The translations under genes were made by a program, and so were the position numbers. This document shows, piece after piece, positions 41,697-51,526 of a DNA stretch of 64,000 nucleotides. The notes under the pieces were generated by a model, which was given only the letters and a program-made list of their open reading frames with translations, did no database searches and had not been told where the DNA came from. The stretch is taken from positions 124,001 to 188,000 of the forward strand of contig NZ_JACWMX010000001.1 in assembly GCF_014773245.1 (NCBI RefSeq), written 5' to 3'. Position 1 is the first letter of the stretch. Each line of letters starts with the position of its first letter. The DNA comes from Mucilaginibacter glaciei (lineage in GTDB: Bacteria > Bacteroidota > Bacteroidia > Sphingobacteriales > Sphingobacteriaceae).

Positions 41697-42596
41697 TTAT
41701 TTTTGATAATAAACAGTGGCAAATTCTTTTGCAAAATCTGCAAGCTTTACCTTACCCATAACAGCAGGTTTGTTGCGGTTATAATCTTCGGCCAGTAAAC
41801 CATTGTAAAGGCTGCCGTACATTTCAACCAACCCAGCAGCAATACGTTCATTCATTCCCACGGCTATCAGGCCATTAAGCACTTCGTCGCTGCTTACCAA
41901 AACCCATTTCAAGTCGGGCAGGCCAATTGCAGCCCCCAACGTTTTTGCTGTTTCATTACCACTAAGTTCCTCGCTGGCTACATAACGTACGTTGCGACCG
42001 GGACGGGCGGCCTCCAGTTCTTCAAAAATAGCCTGTGCAATGTCGGTTGGAGATACCCATGGAATAATGCTTTCCGCACCGTAATTCTGGGCGATTACAC
42101 CGTTTGCTTTGATCGCATAAATGTAAGGTAGTAAATTGTAGTAGAAAGATGTAGGGCGCATGTGCACAATGTTAATCTCCGCAGGTAGTTTATTCAGGAT
42201 CTGTTCTACATCATGAGCACCGATCAGGATGCCTGATCCCTGCTCAAGATGTGCGCCGATCGTGCTCAGGTTCACCACTTGTTTAACGCCCGACGCTGCG
42301 ATGGCCGTTGCGTAGTTGTGACCAATGGTGTGGTAATGGGCCGGTAGATCCAGTTCCTGGTCAAAGTAATCCGCCGGTGGTACCATGGTGTAAACCGCAT
42401 CTGCGCCGGTAAACGTGGCGGTTAAAAAATCAGGATTGTTTAATGAGCCAATGGCGGCTGTTGCACCTATGACTTCAATTTCTTGTTGTTTATCGGGGTT
42501 GCTGGTAATAACCGTTACGGTGTGGCCGTTTTGCAGCAACTGTTCGGTCAGCGGTTTACTAATGTGTCCTAATGAACCTGTTACGATGATCTTCAT
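41697..42596 (-). CDS. NmrA-like NAD(P)-binding protein
   Basis: This 299-residue atypical SDR starts at ATG 42596 (MKIIVTGSLGHISKPL), where the Rossmann motif GSLGHIS begins; the longer frame from 42653 adds a non-homologous head. GADAVYTMVPPADYF and VNLSTIGAHLEQGSGILIGAHDVEQ fit NmrA/quinone-reductase-like SDRs that sense or use NADPH. It is paired with the AraC gene. Confidence 0.85.
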   Translation of the reverse strand: MKIIVTGSLGHISKPLTEQLLQNGHTVTVITSNPDKQQEIEVIGATAAIGSLNNPDFLTATFTGADAVYTMVPPADYFDQELDLPAHYHTIGHNYATAIAASGVKQVVNLSTIGAHLEQGSGILIGAHDVEQILNKLPAEINIVHMRPTSFYYNLLPYIYAIKANGVIAQNYGAESIIPWVSPTDIAQAIFEELEAARPGRNVRYVASEELSGNETAKTLGAAIGLPDLKWVLVSSDEVLNGLIAVGMNERIAAGLVEMYGSLYNGLLAEDYNRNKPAVMGKVKLADFAKEFATVYYQK

Positions 42597-42737
42597 ATTG
42601 TTTTGTTTTGATATTACAAAGGTGCAACGATGCAAACAAGCGGAAGTATCCAAATCTACTATTGTTGTAGCCTAAATGAAGTATATCGGTATTTAGATAA
42701 TGTTTGTTGCAAACGCTCCCCCGAAACCAAAAAAAAC

Positions 42738-42745
42738 TATCTTTG
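42738..42745 (+). promoter_or_regulatory. -7 box (TATCTTTG) before ddl
   Basis: A perfect TAnnTTTG lies 6 bp before the ATG at 42752. If used, the transcript would start at or near the ATG, so the mRNA would be almost leaderless. No TTG is at the usual -33 distance. Confidence 0.4.
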
Positions 42746-42751
42746 AACACT

Positions 42752-43735
42752 ATGGAACCTATCAACGTAGCCCTTTTGGCCGGAGGCTTTTCCGGCGAGT
42801 ATGAAGTATCTATCAACAGTGCCAAGAACATTGCTGCTAACTTAGATGCAGGTAAATATAAAGTGTACACTATCCTTATTAACCGTGATGCCTGGATCTA
42901 TGAAGCTATAAGCGGAACTGTTAACGTAGATAAAAACGATTTCAGCATAACCGTAAACGGCAAAAAAATCAAGTTTGATTTTGCATTTATTACGGTGCAT
43001 GGCACTCCCGGCGAGGATGGTAAACTGCAGAGCTACCTTGACCTGATAGGAATTCCCTACAACACCTGCGATGCTACTACATCGGCCATTACCATGAACA
43101 AAGCTTACACCAAAACTTTGGTACATGGCATCCATGGGTTAAACACGGCCAAATCTATCCAGTTGCATCAAAAGGACAGGCACGATACGGCCACCATCGC
43201 CTCAACTCTAAAATTCCCGCTGTTTATTAAGCCTAATAACGGTGGCAGCAGCGTAGGGATGAGTAAGGTTTATAACGTAGGCGGTTTGCAGGAAGCTATC
43301 GATAAGGCTTTTCACGAAGACCCGCAGATCTTGATAGAGGAATTTATCAAAGGGCGCGAGTTTAGCATTGGTATTGTCCGTTTAAACGGCCATATCAAAG
43401 TATTGCCAGCTACTGAGATACTAACTACTAAAGATTTTTTTGACTACGAAGCCAAATATACTACCGGCGTAACCAATGAAGTTACCCCGGCTGATCTGCC
43501 CGAAACCAAGAGCCAGGAGATTGCCGAAATAGTGACCCAGGTTTATCTCCGCTTAAATTGCCGAGGTATGGTGCGGGTTGATTTTATTTTGCTGGAAGGT
43601 ACGCAGGAGTTTTATTTTATAGAGATCAATACCACGCCCGGACAATCGGCCAATAGCCTGATACCGCAACAGGTAAGGGCGATGGGCATGAGCGTATCTG
43701 ACTTTTACGGGCAGATCATTGAAGGTACGCGGTAA
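42752..43735 (+). CDS. ddl: D-alanine--D-alanine ligase
   Basis: This 327-residue ATP-grasp ligase starts at ATG 42752 (MEPINVALLAGGFSGEYEVS). It has VHGTPGEDGKLQSYLDLIGIPY, the ATP-binding PLFIKPNNGGSSVGMSKV and the metal site VDFILLEG ... FIEINTTPGQS. It makes the D-Ala-D-Ala dipeptide for peptidoglycan. It is divergent from the NmrA gene and followed 22 bp later by the thioredoxin gene. Confidence 0.95.
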   Translation: MEPINVALLAGGFSGEYEVSINSAKNIAANLDAGKYKVYTILINRDAWIYEAISGTVNVDKNDFSITVNGKKIKFDFAFITVHGTPGEDGKLQSYLDLIGIPYNTCDATTSAITMNKAYTKTLVHGIHGLNTAKSIQLHQKDRHDTATIASTLKFPLFIKPNNGGSSVGMSKVYNVGGLQEAIDKAFHEDPQILIEEFIKGREFSIGIVRLNGHIKVLPATEILTTKDFFDYEAKYTTGVTNEVTPADLPETKSQEIAEIVTQVYLRLNCRGMVRVDFILLEGTQEFYFIEINTTPGQSANSLIPQQVRAMGMSVSDFYGQIIEGTR

Positions 43736-43757
43736 AGCTATTTTATTACTATAATCG

Positions 43758-44348
43758 ATGACCGAGAATCCGGCACCTAAAAAATGGTTTTCCAAAAGTA
43801 ACATCGGCAACGTGTTGTTTTTCGCTGCTATACTCACTATACTTTTTGTGCCGGGTGCGCGGTCGTTGGTTACCCGCGGTTTAATGGCTGTAGGCTTCTT
43901 TCAGCCTAAAACAGAACAAGCTGTAAAATTAACAGCCGTGCCGGATGTAGCTTTTAACGATGCGACAGGCAGATCTGTTAACCTGTCATCATTAAAGGGT
44001 AAAGTAGTATTCATTAACTTTTGGGCTACCTGGTGCCCGCCATGTTTGGCCGAGCTGCCGTCTATCGATGCGCTTCATCAAAAGTTATCTGCCAATCCCG
44101 GAATTGTATTTTTGATGGTTGACGTCGATAATCAACTAAATAAATCAATGCCTTTCATTAAAGACCACGGGTATAATTTACCGGTGTACGGTGTGGCAAG
44201 CGATATCCCGTCAGAGCTGGTGGGCCAATCGATCCCTACAACCGTTGTAATCGATAAAAAAGGAGAGATGGTTTTCCATCACGAAGGAGTGGCCGATTAC
44301 AGCGGCGACAAGTTTGAGCAGTATTTGCTGAAGCTGGAAAGCCAATAG
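43758..44348 (+). CDS. TlpA-family thiol-disulfide oxidoreductase
   Basis: This 196-residue protein has an N-terminal membrane anchor (NVLFFAAILTILFVPG) and a periplasmic thioredoxin fold with the redox motif WATWCPPCLAELPS and cis-proline segment SIPTTVVID. It probably reduces periplasmic disulfides. It is co-directional with ddl. Confidence 0.92.
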   Translation: MTENPAPKKWFSKSNIGNVLFFAAILTILFVPGARSLVTRGLMAVGFFQPKTEQAVKLTAVPDVAFNDATGRSVNLSSLKGKVVFINFWATWCPPCLAELPSIDALHQKLSANPGIVFLMVDVDNQLNKSMPFIKDHGYNLPVYGVASDIPSELVGQSIPTTVVIDKKGEMVFHHEGVADYSGDKFEQYLLKLESQ

Positions 44349-44519
44349 CCCATTGTCAATCCCGCGGCATATTGCCGGCTGCATCTGAAATAGTAAACTA
44401 ATCCGGTTATAAATTGTCTACATTTATGTAATCAACCTTTAACCTTATAAATATTCTTGTTACCGGCATAATGGTGGGATCCGTTTGGCAGCGCCTCTTA
44501 GCATTTTAAAATATTTGTT

Positions 44520-44975
44520 ATGAAAATGATAAGTAAGTTAGAGGATTGGGGCGACAGGCACCACCCTAAATTAGTAGATGTAATACGAATAGTTTTAGGC
44601 GCGTTCCTGCTTTTTAAGGGCTACCTCTTCTTCCACAATATGCCTTTCCTGCGCGACCTGATCATTGATGCAAAGCTTGTCGATCTGTCGACAGATACGA
44701 TAACAGCTCTGCTTTATTATGTAACGTATGCGCACATGGTAGGAGGGACGCTCATACTTTTTGGATTGGTAACCCGGTTGGCTTCGCTTATCCAAATTCC
44801 GATAGTGGTGGCCGCAGTATTTGTGGTGAACATCCCAAACAAGGCCGTAAATTCCGAGTTGTGGCTGTCTGTTGTAGTGCTCACTTTATTACTGCTTTTT
44901 GTTATAATAGGTTCAGGGCCAATATCTTTAGATAAACTTTTAACAAATGATGAAAAAAATACTTCGTTAAGATAA
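44520..44975 (+). CDS. DoxX-family membrane protein
   Basis: This 151-residue protein has four helices: DVIRIVLGAFLLFKGYLFF, a middle YAHMVGGTLILFGLVTRLASLIQIP, then VVAAVFVVNIP and a last WLSVVVLTLLLLFVIIG. It matches the DoxX family, whose role is uncertain. It stands alone. Confidence 0.82.
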   Translation: MKMISKLEDWGDRHHPKLVDVIRIVLGAFLLFKGYLFFHNMPFLRDLIIDAKLVDLSTDTITALLYYVTYAHMVGGTLILFGLVTRLASLIQIPIVVAAVFVVNIPNKAVNSELWLSVVVLTLLLLFVIIGSGPISLDKLLTNDEKNTSLR

Positions 44976-45166
44976 AAGATTTAACTAAAGTAAAAAGGGC
45001 CTCATTATCAAGGAAATGGCTTTTTTCCCTGTTGTTAACAAAAGTGGAAACTGGCTGTTAATAAATTGACAGTGAGTTTTTTACAATTGGTTTGGTTTTT
45101 GAAAAGGGAAAGTTGTAACGCATTAAACTGTTACGTAACGGTTATCCAAAACAAAAAGGCCACATC

Positions 45167-45463
45167 ATGAATGCTTCAAAAAATATCGCCCGTAAGTTAA
45201 GTAACGCACTTACTCTTAGGGTTATCGAGCTACACAGCAAAGGTTACACAGACGATTACATGCCAACGGCAGATCACAAATTACAATGTATACAGGATAG
45301 TTTGGATTTCGCGGTTGAAGACCTGGATATCCAAATTATCGATCAGCAATTTGACCAGCTGAGCAAGAGCTATAAATATATTCATACCATTGAAACGATC
45401 AACGGCAGCAAAGGCCTGATGATCACCGATTTTATTTGTACTAAAGGGTTCTTGATGAACTAA
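45167..45463 (+). CDS. Hypothetical small cytoplasmic protein
   Basis: This 98-residue acidic-to-neutral protein (MNASKNIARKLSNALTLRVIELHSKGYTDDY) has no signal sequence and a helix-strand pattern. I do not recognise the family. The ORF is clean, starts with ATG and has 190 bp of upstream space. Confidence 0.55.
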   Translation: MNASKNIARKLSNALTLRVIELHSKGYTDDYMPTADHKLQCIQDSLDFAVEDLDIQIIDQQFDQLSKSYKYIHTIETINGSKGLMITDFICTKGFLMN

Positions 45464-45474
45464 AGGCGATTGCG

Positions 45475-46074
45475 TTATTGAGTTATAAAAACCGCAGTAG
45501 AGTCTATAATTTGAGGATCACTCTGTGCTACAAGTTCAATCTGGTTTTCAAATGATTTGATATCGCTTGGCGATACGGCGTTATACGTGAACCTTCCGTT
45601 ACTCATCCGACTCCAACGAAAAAAACTTATGTATTTAATTAGCTTGCTTTTGTCAAGAAAATAATAATAAACTTTCAAACAGAAGATGGATTGATTCCTC
45701 TCAAAAACCTTTTTTGGTAATGTTATCTCGGGCTGAGAAACTAAATCGCCAATTAAATCAGAAGGACCAAGCGTATAATCGTATTTAAAAAATGCTTTCG
45801 CCTTGTCGTACGCAAGCAATTCCATATTATCTATCGATACCGGCGTTTTGCCAAAGTTCATTAGTTGAAATCTAACTTCCACACTACTATTTTTGTATCT
45901 CGCATCGACATCGGCGATGAAAAACCTTGGCTTGTCAATAAACTCCTGCTGCAAATTTGTGTGAATCGATGCTCTAAATGCTTGATATGAGAAGAACAAT
46001 GTAATAGAAATAGAAAGCACAGTCAACCAAAGTTGAATGTTAGTTAAATGTATTAGTCGATCTTTATTTCTCAA
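45475..46074 (-). CDS. Hypothetical membrane-anchored protein
   Basis: This 199-residue protein has one N-terminal helix (LWLTVLSISITLFFSYQAF) followed by a beta-rich domain (VEVRFQLMNFGKTPVSIDNMELL), resembling immunoglobulin-like exported domains. No family assigned. It is convergent with the small gene ending at 45463 and 15 bp from the thioesterase gene. Confidence 0.55.
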   Translation of the reverse strand: MRNKDRLIHLTNIQLWLTVLSISITLFFSYQAFRASIHTNLQQEFIDKPRFFIADVDARYKNSSVEVRFQLMNFGKTPVSIDNMELLAYDKAKAFFKYDYTLGPSDLIGDLVSQPEITLPKKVFERNQSIFCLKVYYYFLDKSKLIKYISFFRWSRMSNGRFTYNAVSPSDIKSFENQIELVAQSDPQIIDSTAVFITQ

Positions 46075-46089
46075 TGTTTAATTTTGTTA

Positions 46090-46500
46090 TTATATCTGGT
46101 AGTGCTCGATAACATCATTAGGTACTTTAGCTCCGCGGCCGTTGGCCATGTCTATCATCACGTAATCGAAGTAGCCGTCGCAGCATACCTTTTTGGTGGC
46201 TTTATTAGTTATAGTGAAACTTACCCGGCAGCCCTTGTCATTAATGCTGTCGATGCCGGTTCGCACTAAAAAGTAATCGCCCATTACCAGGGCGCGTTTA
46301 TAGTCCATATAAACAGCGCGCACCACCCAGCCAAAACCACGTTTCATAAACTCTTCCATGGCCATGCCATAACAGGTATCCATTTGTTCGTAACGCGCGG
46401 CAAGCACGTAATCAAAATACTTACTGTTGTGAACGTGCTGAAACATGTCGATATCATCGGGGCGCACCCGGTGCTCGGTTTCGAAAGTGGAGTAACTCAT
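46090..46500 (-). CDS. Acyl-CoA thioesterase (4HBT hotdog)
   Basis: This 136-residue hotdog-fold protein has the DIDMFQHVHNSKYFDYVLAARYEQ active-site helix. It is similar to the protein at 38102 but in a different subgroup. It is a cytoplasmic thioesterase of unknown substrate. Confidence 0.85.
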   Translation of the reverse strand: MSYSTFETEHRVRPDDIDMFQHVHNSKYFDYVLAARYEQMDTCYGMAMEEFMKRGFGWVVRAVYMDYKRALVMGDYFLVRTGIDSINDKGCRVSFTITNKATKKVCCDGYFDYVMIDMANGRGAKVPNDVIEHYQI

Positions 46501-46817
46501 TAAGTCAAAAATAGAAAGTTAAAAGTAAAACGGAAATAAACCTTTGATTGTTTTATCGCTGATATTGCGTTAAGGATAGTATCGGATACCGGCCCATGGC
46601 TAAAGCCTGTGTAGTATAAGCAGACAGCCCCGGCCGCAGGCAATGCCATTAACATAATGCGATTAAAACATCAATTCTGACAATTCCTTTAAGGACCAAC
46701 CCGACGACCTACTATCCGCTTACGACCAATTTTATTTCTCATTTTTAATTTTGATTTAAAACCTTATCTTTGCGCCACAATTAATCAAATTATTTACACT
46801 TTAATATTATTCACGTA
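46501..46817. other. Gap upstream of rpsO
   Basis: These 317 bases hold no gene. A perfect -7 box TATCTTTG at 46765-46772 probably drives rpsO with a leader of about 40 nt. I see no other structure. Confidence 0.5.
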
Positions 46818-47096
46818 ATGTATTTAAGTAAAGAAGCAAAGGCAGAGATCTTTGCAAAACACGGTAAAAGCGAATCTGATACCGGTACAACAGAAGGACA
46901 GGTAGCATTATTCACTTACCGTATCGCACATTTAACGGGTCACCTGAAAAAGAACAAACATGATTTTTCAACCCAGTTATCACTGCAAAAGTTAGTAGGT
47001 AAACGCCGCGGTTTGTTGGCTTACTTATTCAAAAAAGATATTAACAGGTACCGTGCTATCATCAAAGCGTTAGCGCTTAGGGATATCATCAAATAA
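46818..47096 (+). CDS. rpsO: 30S ribosomal protein S15
   Basis: This 92-residue S15 has the typical SDTGTTEGQVALFTYRIAHLTGHLKKNKHDFS and LVGKRRGLLAYL segments. It binds 16S rRNA in the platform. It is upstream of pnp, as in many bacteria, but separated from it by a terminator. Confidence 0.97.
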   Translation: MYLSKEAKAEIFAKHGKSESDTGTTEGQVALFTYRIAHLTGHLKKNKHDFSTQLSLQKLVGKRRGLLAYLFKKDINRYRAIIKALALRDIIK

Positions 47097-47114
47097 CCTT
47101 ACTGAATACTCTTT

Positions 47115-47149
47115 AAAAAGCCGTCCGCATTTTGCCAGACGGCTTTTTT
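47115..47149 (+). terminator. Terminator between rpsO and pnp
   Basis: The stem AAAAAGCCGTC / GACGGCTTTTT with a 12-nt loop ends in a T run. Confidence 0.85.
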
Positions 47150-47184
47150 ACATTTGAAACAATATACACACACATAAAAAAACC

Positions 47185-47213
47185 GATGCGCTCCGAAAGA
47201 TGAAAAGCGCATC
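47185..47213 (+). promoter_or_regulatory. pnp 5' leader stem-loop
   Basis: GATGCGCT pairs perfectly with AGCGCATC across a 13-nt loop, ending 14 nt before the pnp ATG. In E. coli a leader hairpin of pnp is the site of RNase III-dependent autoregulation; a similar role here is inference. Confidence 0.5.
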
Positions 47214-47227
47214 ACAAAACAAAAAAG

Positions 47228-49369
47228 ATGAGTTTAAACGTAATTAAAAAGGTAATCGATTTAGGTGACGGCCGCACCATTGAGATCGAAACCGGTAAGT
47301 TGGCCAAACAAGCCGATGGTTCTGTAGTAATAAAAATGGGTGATACCATGTTATTAGCTACTGTAGTATCATCGCAGGAAGCAAAAGAAGGAATTGACTT
47401 TTTACCGCTTTCTGTAGATTATCAAGAAAAATATGCTTCTACCGGCCGTATTCCCGGTGGGTTTTTACGCCGCGAGGCCCGTTTGTCAGACTATGAGGTT
47501 TTGATCTCCCGTTTGGTTGACCGTGCATTGCGCCCAATGTTCCCTGAAGATTATCACGCTGATACCCAGGTAATGATCTCTTTAATATCTGCAGATAAAG
47601 ATATTATGCCTGATTGCCTTGCAGGTTTAGCTGCATCAGCCGCTTTAGCTTGTTCAGATATTCCTTTTAATGGTCCTATATCTGAAGTACGTGTAGCTAA
47701 GGTTGACGGTCAGTTAGTTATTAACCCAACTTTAACCCAGCTTAAAACAGCAACTTTAGAATTCATTGTTGCAGGTAGCGAGCATGACATCAACATGGTG
47801 GAAGGCGAGAGTGCCGAGATCCAGGAAGAAGAATTGGTTGAAGCCATTAAATTTGCACATATTGCTATTAAGGTACAGTGTTTAGCTCAAAAGGAGTTAA
47901 CTGCTGAATTGAATAAGACTGTTAAACGTGTTTACAATCACGAGCACAGTAACGAAGAGCTTAAAAAAGCTATATACGCAGCCACTTACGATCAGGTTTA
48001 TGCTATTGCAGGTGCTGCATCCGGCAAAGATGAGCGTGGTGCTAAATTCAAAGAAGTTAGAGATGCATACATCGCAACTTTAGGTGAAATTGATGATATC
48101 ACTAAATCATTAGCTAAAAAATACTATCACGATGTTGAGTACGATGCTATCCGTAACCTTGTATTAGACGAAGGCAAACGTTTAGATGGCCGTACAACTA
48201 CACAGATCCGCCCGATATGGAGCGAAGTTGGTTATTTACCATCTGCTCACGGTTCTGCTGTATTTACCCGTGGCGAAACGCAGGCATTAACCACAGTTAC
48301 CTTAGGCGCTAAGGATGATGAGCAAATGATTGATGGTGCGTTCATTAACGGTTATCAAAAATTCCTATTGCACTACAATTTCCCTGGTTTCTCAACCGGC
48401 GAAGTTCGTCCTAACAGGGGTGCCGGCCGTCGCGAGATTGGTCATGGTAACTTAGCAATGCGTTCATTAAAACGTGTTTTACCTGCCGAGGATGAAAATC
48501 CTTACACTATCCGTATCGTTTCTGATATTTTAGAATCTAACGGTTCATCATCAATGGCTACGGTTTGTGCCGGTACATTAGCTTTGATGGATGCAGGTAT
48601 CAAAATCAGTAACCCGGTATCAGGTATTGCTATGGGTTTGATCACTAATGAAATGGGTACTAAATACGCTATCCTTTCTGATATTTTGGGTGATGAAGAT
48701 CACTTGGGTGATATGGACTTTAAAGTTACTGGTACTAAAAACGGTATCGTTGCTGTACAGATGGACTTGAAGATAAACGGTTTATCTTACGAAGTTTTAA
48801 CTAACGCGTTAAACCAGGCTAAAGATGGTCGTTTACATATCTTAGGCGAAATGGCTAAGACCATGACTGCACCACGTGAGGACTACAAACCACACGCTCC
48901 GCGTATCGTGATGATCAAAATTGATAAAGAATTCATTGGAGCAGTTATTGGCCCCGGTGGCAAGATCATTCAGGAGATGCAACGCGAAACAGGTGCTACC
49001 ATCTCTATCGAAGAAAAAGACGGTCAGGGTATCGTTCAGATCTTTGGTGATAATAAAGATGCTATCGACCAGGCATTGAGCCGCATCCGCGCCATTGCTT
49101 CTAAACCAGAAGTTGGCGAAATATACGAAGGTAAAGTGAAATCAATTATGCCGTTTGGTGCATTTGTTGAGATCATGCCGGGTAAAGATGGTTTGCTGCA
49201 CATATCAGAAATTGATCACCGCAGAATTGAAACTATGGATGGTATATTTAACGTTGGCGACGAAGTACGCGTTAAGTTACTCGATGTTGACAAGCAAGGC
49301 AAACTAAAACTTTCGCGTAAAGTTTTGTTGCCTCGCCCGGACAGCAACAAACCAGCTGAGAATAATTAA
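47228..49369 (+). CDS. pnp: Polynucleotide phosphorylase
   Basis: This 713-residue PNPase has two RNase PH domains (about 10-230 and 320-550; [14 protein letters not shown] and the second-site [19 protein letters not shown]), a KH domain ([23 protein letters not shown] at about 555) and a C-terminal S1 domain ([20 protein letters not shown]). It degrades RNA 3' to 5' phosphorolytically. Confidence 0.97.
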   Translation: MSLNVIKKVIDLGDGRTIEIETGKLAKQADGSVVIKMGDTMLLATVVSSQEAKEGIDFLPLSVDYQEKYASTGRIPGGFLRREARLSDYEVLISRLVDRALRPMFPEDYHADTQVMISLISADKDIMPDCLAGLAASAALACSDIPFNGPISEVRVAKVDGQLVINPTLTQLKTATLEFIVAGSEHDINMVEGESAEIQEEELVEAIKFAHIAIKVQCLAQKELTAELNKTVKRVYNHEHSNEELKKAIYAATYDQVYAIAGAASGKDERGAKFKEVRDAYIATLGEIDDITKSLAKKYYHDVEYDAIRNLVLDEGKRLDGRTTTQIRPIWSEVGYLPSAHGSAVFTRGETQALTTVTLGAKDDEQMIDGAFINGYQKFLLHYNFPGFSTGEVRPNRGAGRREIGHGNLAMRSLKRVLPAEDENPYTIRIVSDILESNGSSSMATVCAGTLALMDAGIKISNPVSGIAMGLITNEMGTKYAILSDILGDEDHLGDMDFKVTGTKNGIVAVQMDLKINGLSYEVLTNALNQAKDGRLHILGEMAKTMTAPREDYKPHAPRIVMIKIDKEFIGAVIGPGGKIIQEMQRETGATISIEEKDGQGIVQIFGDNKDAIDQALSRIRAIASKPEVGEIYEGKVKSIMPFGAFVEIMPGKDGLLHISEIDHRRIETMDGIFNVGDEVRVKLLDVDKQGKLKLSRKVLLPRPDSNKPAENN

Positions 49370-49381
49370 TCGGTTGTAAAT

Positions 49382-49426
49382 GTTTAAATAGCAAAACCCT
49401 CTAAAAGAGGGTTTTGCTATTTAAAC
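49382..49426 (+). terminator. Terminator after pnp, 21-bp perfect stem
   Basis: Two exactly complementary 21-nt arms enclose an AAA loop, and a T-rich run follows. It is an unusually long perfect stem. Confidence 0.85.
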
Positions 49427-49529
49427 TATATTTTTTTCAGAAAAGTAAAACAAAATCAAAGGTGTGCTGGTATGGTATAGTTAAGTGTAACTATAGAGCA
49501 TACATTCTAAAGCCGGTCAGATATTGCAA

Positions 49530-49802
49530 ATGACATCTACTTCTACTAATGATCCTTTAGATTTTTTGAACAATAGCCCAGGCCTGCCGGGTGGCCAGCA
49601 GGCTGACCTGATACAAAAGCTATTGTACGAAATTATAAGGGTTAAAGAATTGATCACCTATTACGACTCTATCCCCAACGGAGCAGGTCAGCTCGGCTCG
49701 TCTATACTTAACGAACTGGTTACCGAAGCCTATAACTCTCTTGTGAATTATGATACTGTTTTAATGAAAAAGTATTACGATTTGTTGCTTAACTGCGATT
49801 AA
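49530..49802 (+). CDS. Small hypothetical helical protein
   Basis: This protein of about 90 residues starts at ATG 49530 (TTG at 49524 possible). Helices such as QADLIQKLLYEIIRVKELITYYDSIP suggest a coiled or bundle fold. No family recognised; it is a free-standing gene. Confidence 0.55.
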   Translation: MTSTSTNDPLDFLNNSPGLPGGQQADLIQKLLYEIIRVKELITYYDSIPNGAGQLGSSILNELVTEAYNSLVNYDTVLMKKYYDLLLNCD

Positions 49803-49852
49803 GTTATCGTTTAGTAAATTGTGATTTAGCAACTTGTTGAATAATTGTTTTT

Positions 49853-49887
49853 CACTACTCACTACTCACTACTCACTACTCACTACT
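49853..49887. repeat. CACTACT tandem repeat, five copies
   Basis: Five perfect 7-bp units run through the 3' end and stop codon of udk. A change in copy number would alter the last residues of the kinase (GLSSE). Confidence 0.9.
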
Positions 49888-50523
49888 CAACCCAAAAACT
49901 TTTTCTCTTAATTCCTGCGAAATTTCGTCGGTAACTTTAAAGATATCATCTGCCACCGTGCCGTTATTGATAATGATCTTGGCGCAGCGTTCGCGGTGTG
50001 GCAGCAAGTACTCTTTATAAGCCGGTACCACGTGGTTTACCCATTTGTAGTATGCGTCTTCGTTTGAGTAGCCACGTTCGGCCAGGTCGCGTTTTAGGCG
50101 GCGTTGCAGGGCGATGTCTTCATCAGCTTCGATGAAGATGGTCATGTCAAGGTCATTCGCTATTTTTTGGAAGTGGAGGATGAACAGGCCTTCCACAATA
50201 ATTATAGGTGCAGGCTTTATCTCCAGTATTTTCGGAATAATATTAGGATTATTAAAGGTATACTCCTTTTGATAAACGGTTTCCCAACGCATCAGTTTGC
50301 TAATGTCGCTTTCAAAAAGATCGGCGTCGATCGTGCTCGGAAGATCAAAGTTGTAGAACTTATTTTCTTCTTTGGTCATGTTATGCGCCACCGGGATATA
50401 ATAGTCGTCTTGAGATACCAGGCAAACCTCTGCCTCAGTAAAGTGCGCCAAAAAGCTTTTTAAAAAAAAGGTCTTGCCAGATCCGCTTCCACCGGCAACA
50501 CCAATCACATAAGGTTTATTCAT
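49876..50523 (-). CDS. udk: Uridine kinase
   Basis: This 215-residue P-loop nucleoside kinase has GVAGGSGSGKTFF (residues 8-20), SQDDYYIP, NFDLPSTID and IIVEGLFIL. It phosphorylates uridine and cytidine. Its start overlaps the LysM gene by 8 nt, and the C-terminus runs into the CACTACT repeat. Confidence 0.93.
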   Translation of the reverse strand: MNKPYVIGVAGGSGSGKTFFLKSFLAHFTEAEVCLVSQDDYYIPVAHNMTKEENKFYNFDLPSTIDADLFESDISKLMRWETVYQKEYTFNNPNIIPKILEIKPAPIIIVEGLFILHFQKIANDLDMTIFIEADEDIALQRRLKRDLAERGYSNEDAYYKWVNHVVPAYKEYLLPHRERCAKIIINNGTVADDIFKVTDEISQELREKVFGLSSE

Positions 50524-51505
50524 TCGGAGTACCGTAGCTAATATTTACATGAAAACGTTTGTCTAACGCGCCTAATGCCTGTGCAACGTTTTTTGTCACT
50601 ACAATTATAGCATCTTTATTTGATTGATTATCTGCAAAGCGGCCAACCACCTTTGCAAAGGTAGTTTTATTGTTCATGGGATTGGTTATGCGCATCACTG
50701 TGCCAATAGGGGCGGTACGGTGCAAAACAAGTGTTTTGTTAGGGTCAAGGCTGGTATCGTCTATCCAGGTAGCAACACCTTTTTCATTCTTTTCAAACAA
50801 TCCATATTTACTAACTGGAATATGGCGGCCAAGGCTGTCTGGAGATACGTAGGTCGAATCCCGCTTAACCATGGTACTATCAATTGCAGCGACAGGGGTC
50901 GTTGGAGTAGGTGCAGGTACACCGCTGCGTACCTGTAATACCTGGCCGGGTACAATGGTCGATGTCAGTTTGTTTATAGTAGTGATATCTTCTACCGTAG
51001 TGCCAAAACGTTTAGCTATAGAGTAAAGCGTTTCTCCCTGCGACACCTTATACTGTTGAACGGTAATACCGCCTGCATTACTATTAGCAACCTCTTGCGC
51101 AGTTTTCTGCTCCACAGGCTTTTGCGCGGGCGGCGTAACCGTTACAGGTTGCTGTGCAACGGGTTTGGTTGGTACAGGCGCTTGCTGTACCGGTGGGGTA
51201 GCCGGTTTAGTTGGAGGTACTTGTGCAGGGTTGGTGGTATTCTCAACTATGGACCGTTCGGTTGGCACTTTAATAATAGCACCTATGGCCATCTTAGCGC
51301 CCTTGTTAAAATCAATGATCACCTTTGGGCTTACACCGTATTTACGACCGATAGAATAATAATTGTCTTTTGGGTCAAGCTTATGCAGAATTACTTTTTT
51401 TCCGTTAAGGTTCTCAACACCTATAGAATCTACAACAACGTTTGCATAAATAGAGGAGGATAAGGCGAGCAATATTGTAGATAATAACAGTATTTTAAAT
51501 TTCAT
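50516..51505 (-). CDS. LysM-domain protein with RlpA-like barrel
   Basis: This 329-residue exported protein has a signal peptide (KILLLSTILLALSSSIYA), a LysM at about 34-82, a Pro/Gln/Thr-rich linker at about 90-140, a second LysM at about 150-195 (YKVSQGETLYSIAKRFGTTVEDIT) and a C-terminal double-psi-barrel-like region (TVMRITNPMNNKTTFAKVVGRF). It probably binds peptidoglycan. Its stop lies inside the udk start region. Confidence 0.88.
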   Translation of the reverse strand: MKFKILLLSTILLALSSSIYANVVVDSIGVENLNGKKVILHKLDPKDNYYSIGRKYGVSPKVIIDFNKGAKMAIGAIIKVPTERSIVENTTNPAQVPPTKPATPPVQQAPVPTKPVAQQPVTVTPPAQKPVEQKTAQEVANSNAGGITVQQYKVSQGETLYSIAKRFGTTVEDITTINKLTSTIVPGQVLQVRSGVPAPTPTTPVAAIDSTMVKRDSTYVSPDSLGRHIPVSKYGLFEKNEKGVATWIDDTSLDPNKTLVLHRTAPIGTVMRITNPMNNKTTFAKVVGRFADNQSNKDAIIVVTKNVAQALGALDKRFHVNISYGTPNE

Positions 51506-51526
51506 AATAACTTATTAATCAGTAAT

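Noticed and set aside
49853..49887. CRISPR-like repeat
   Set aside because: It is a 7-bp tandem repeat with no spacers; no array is present in the window.
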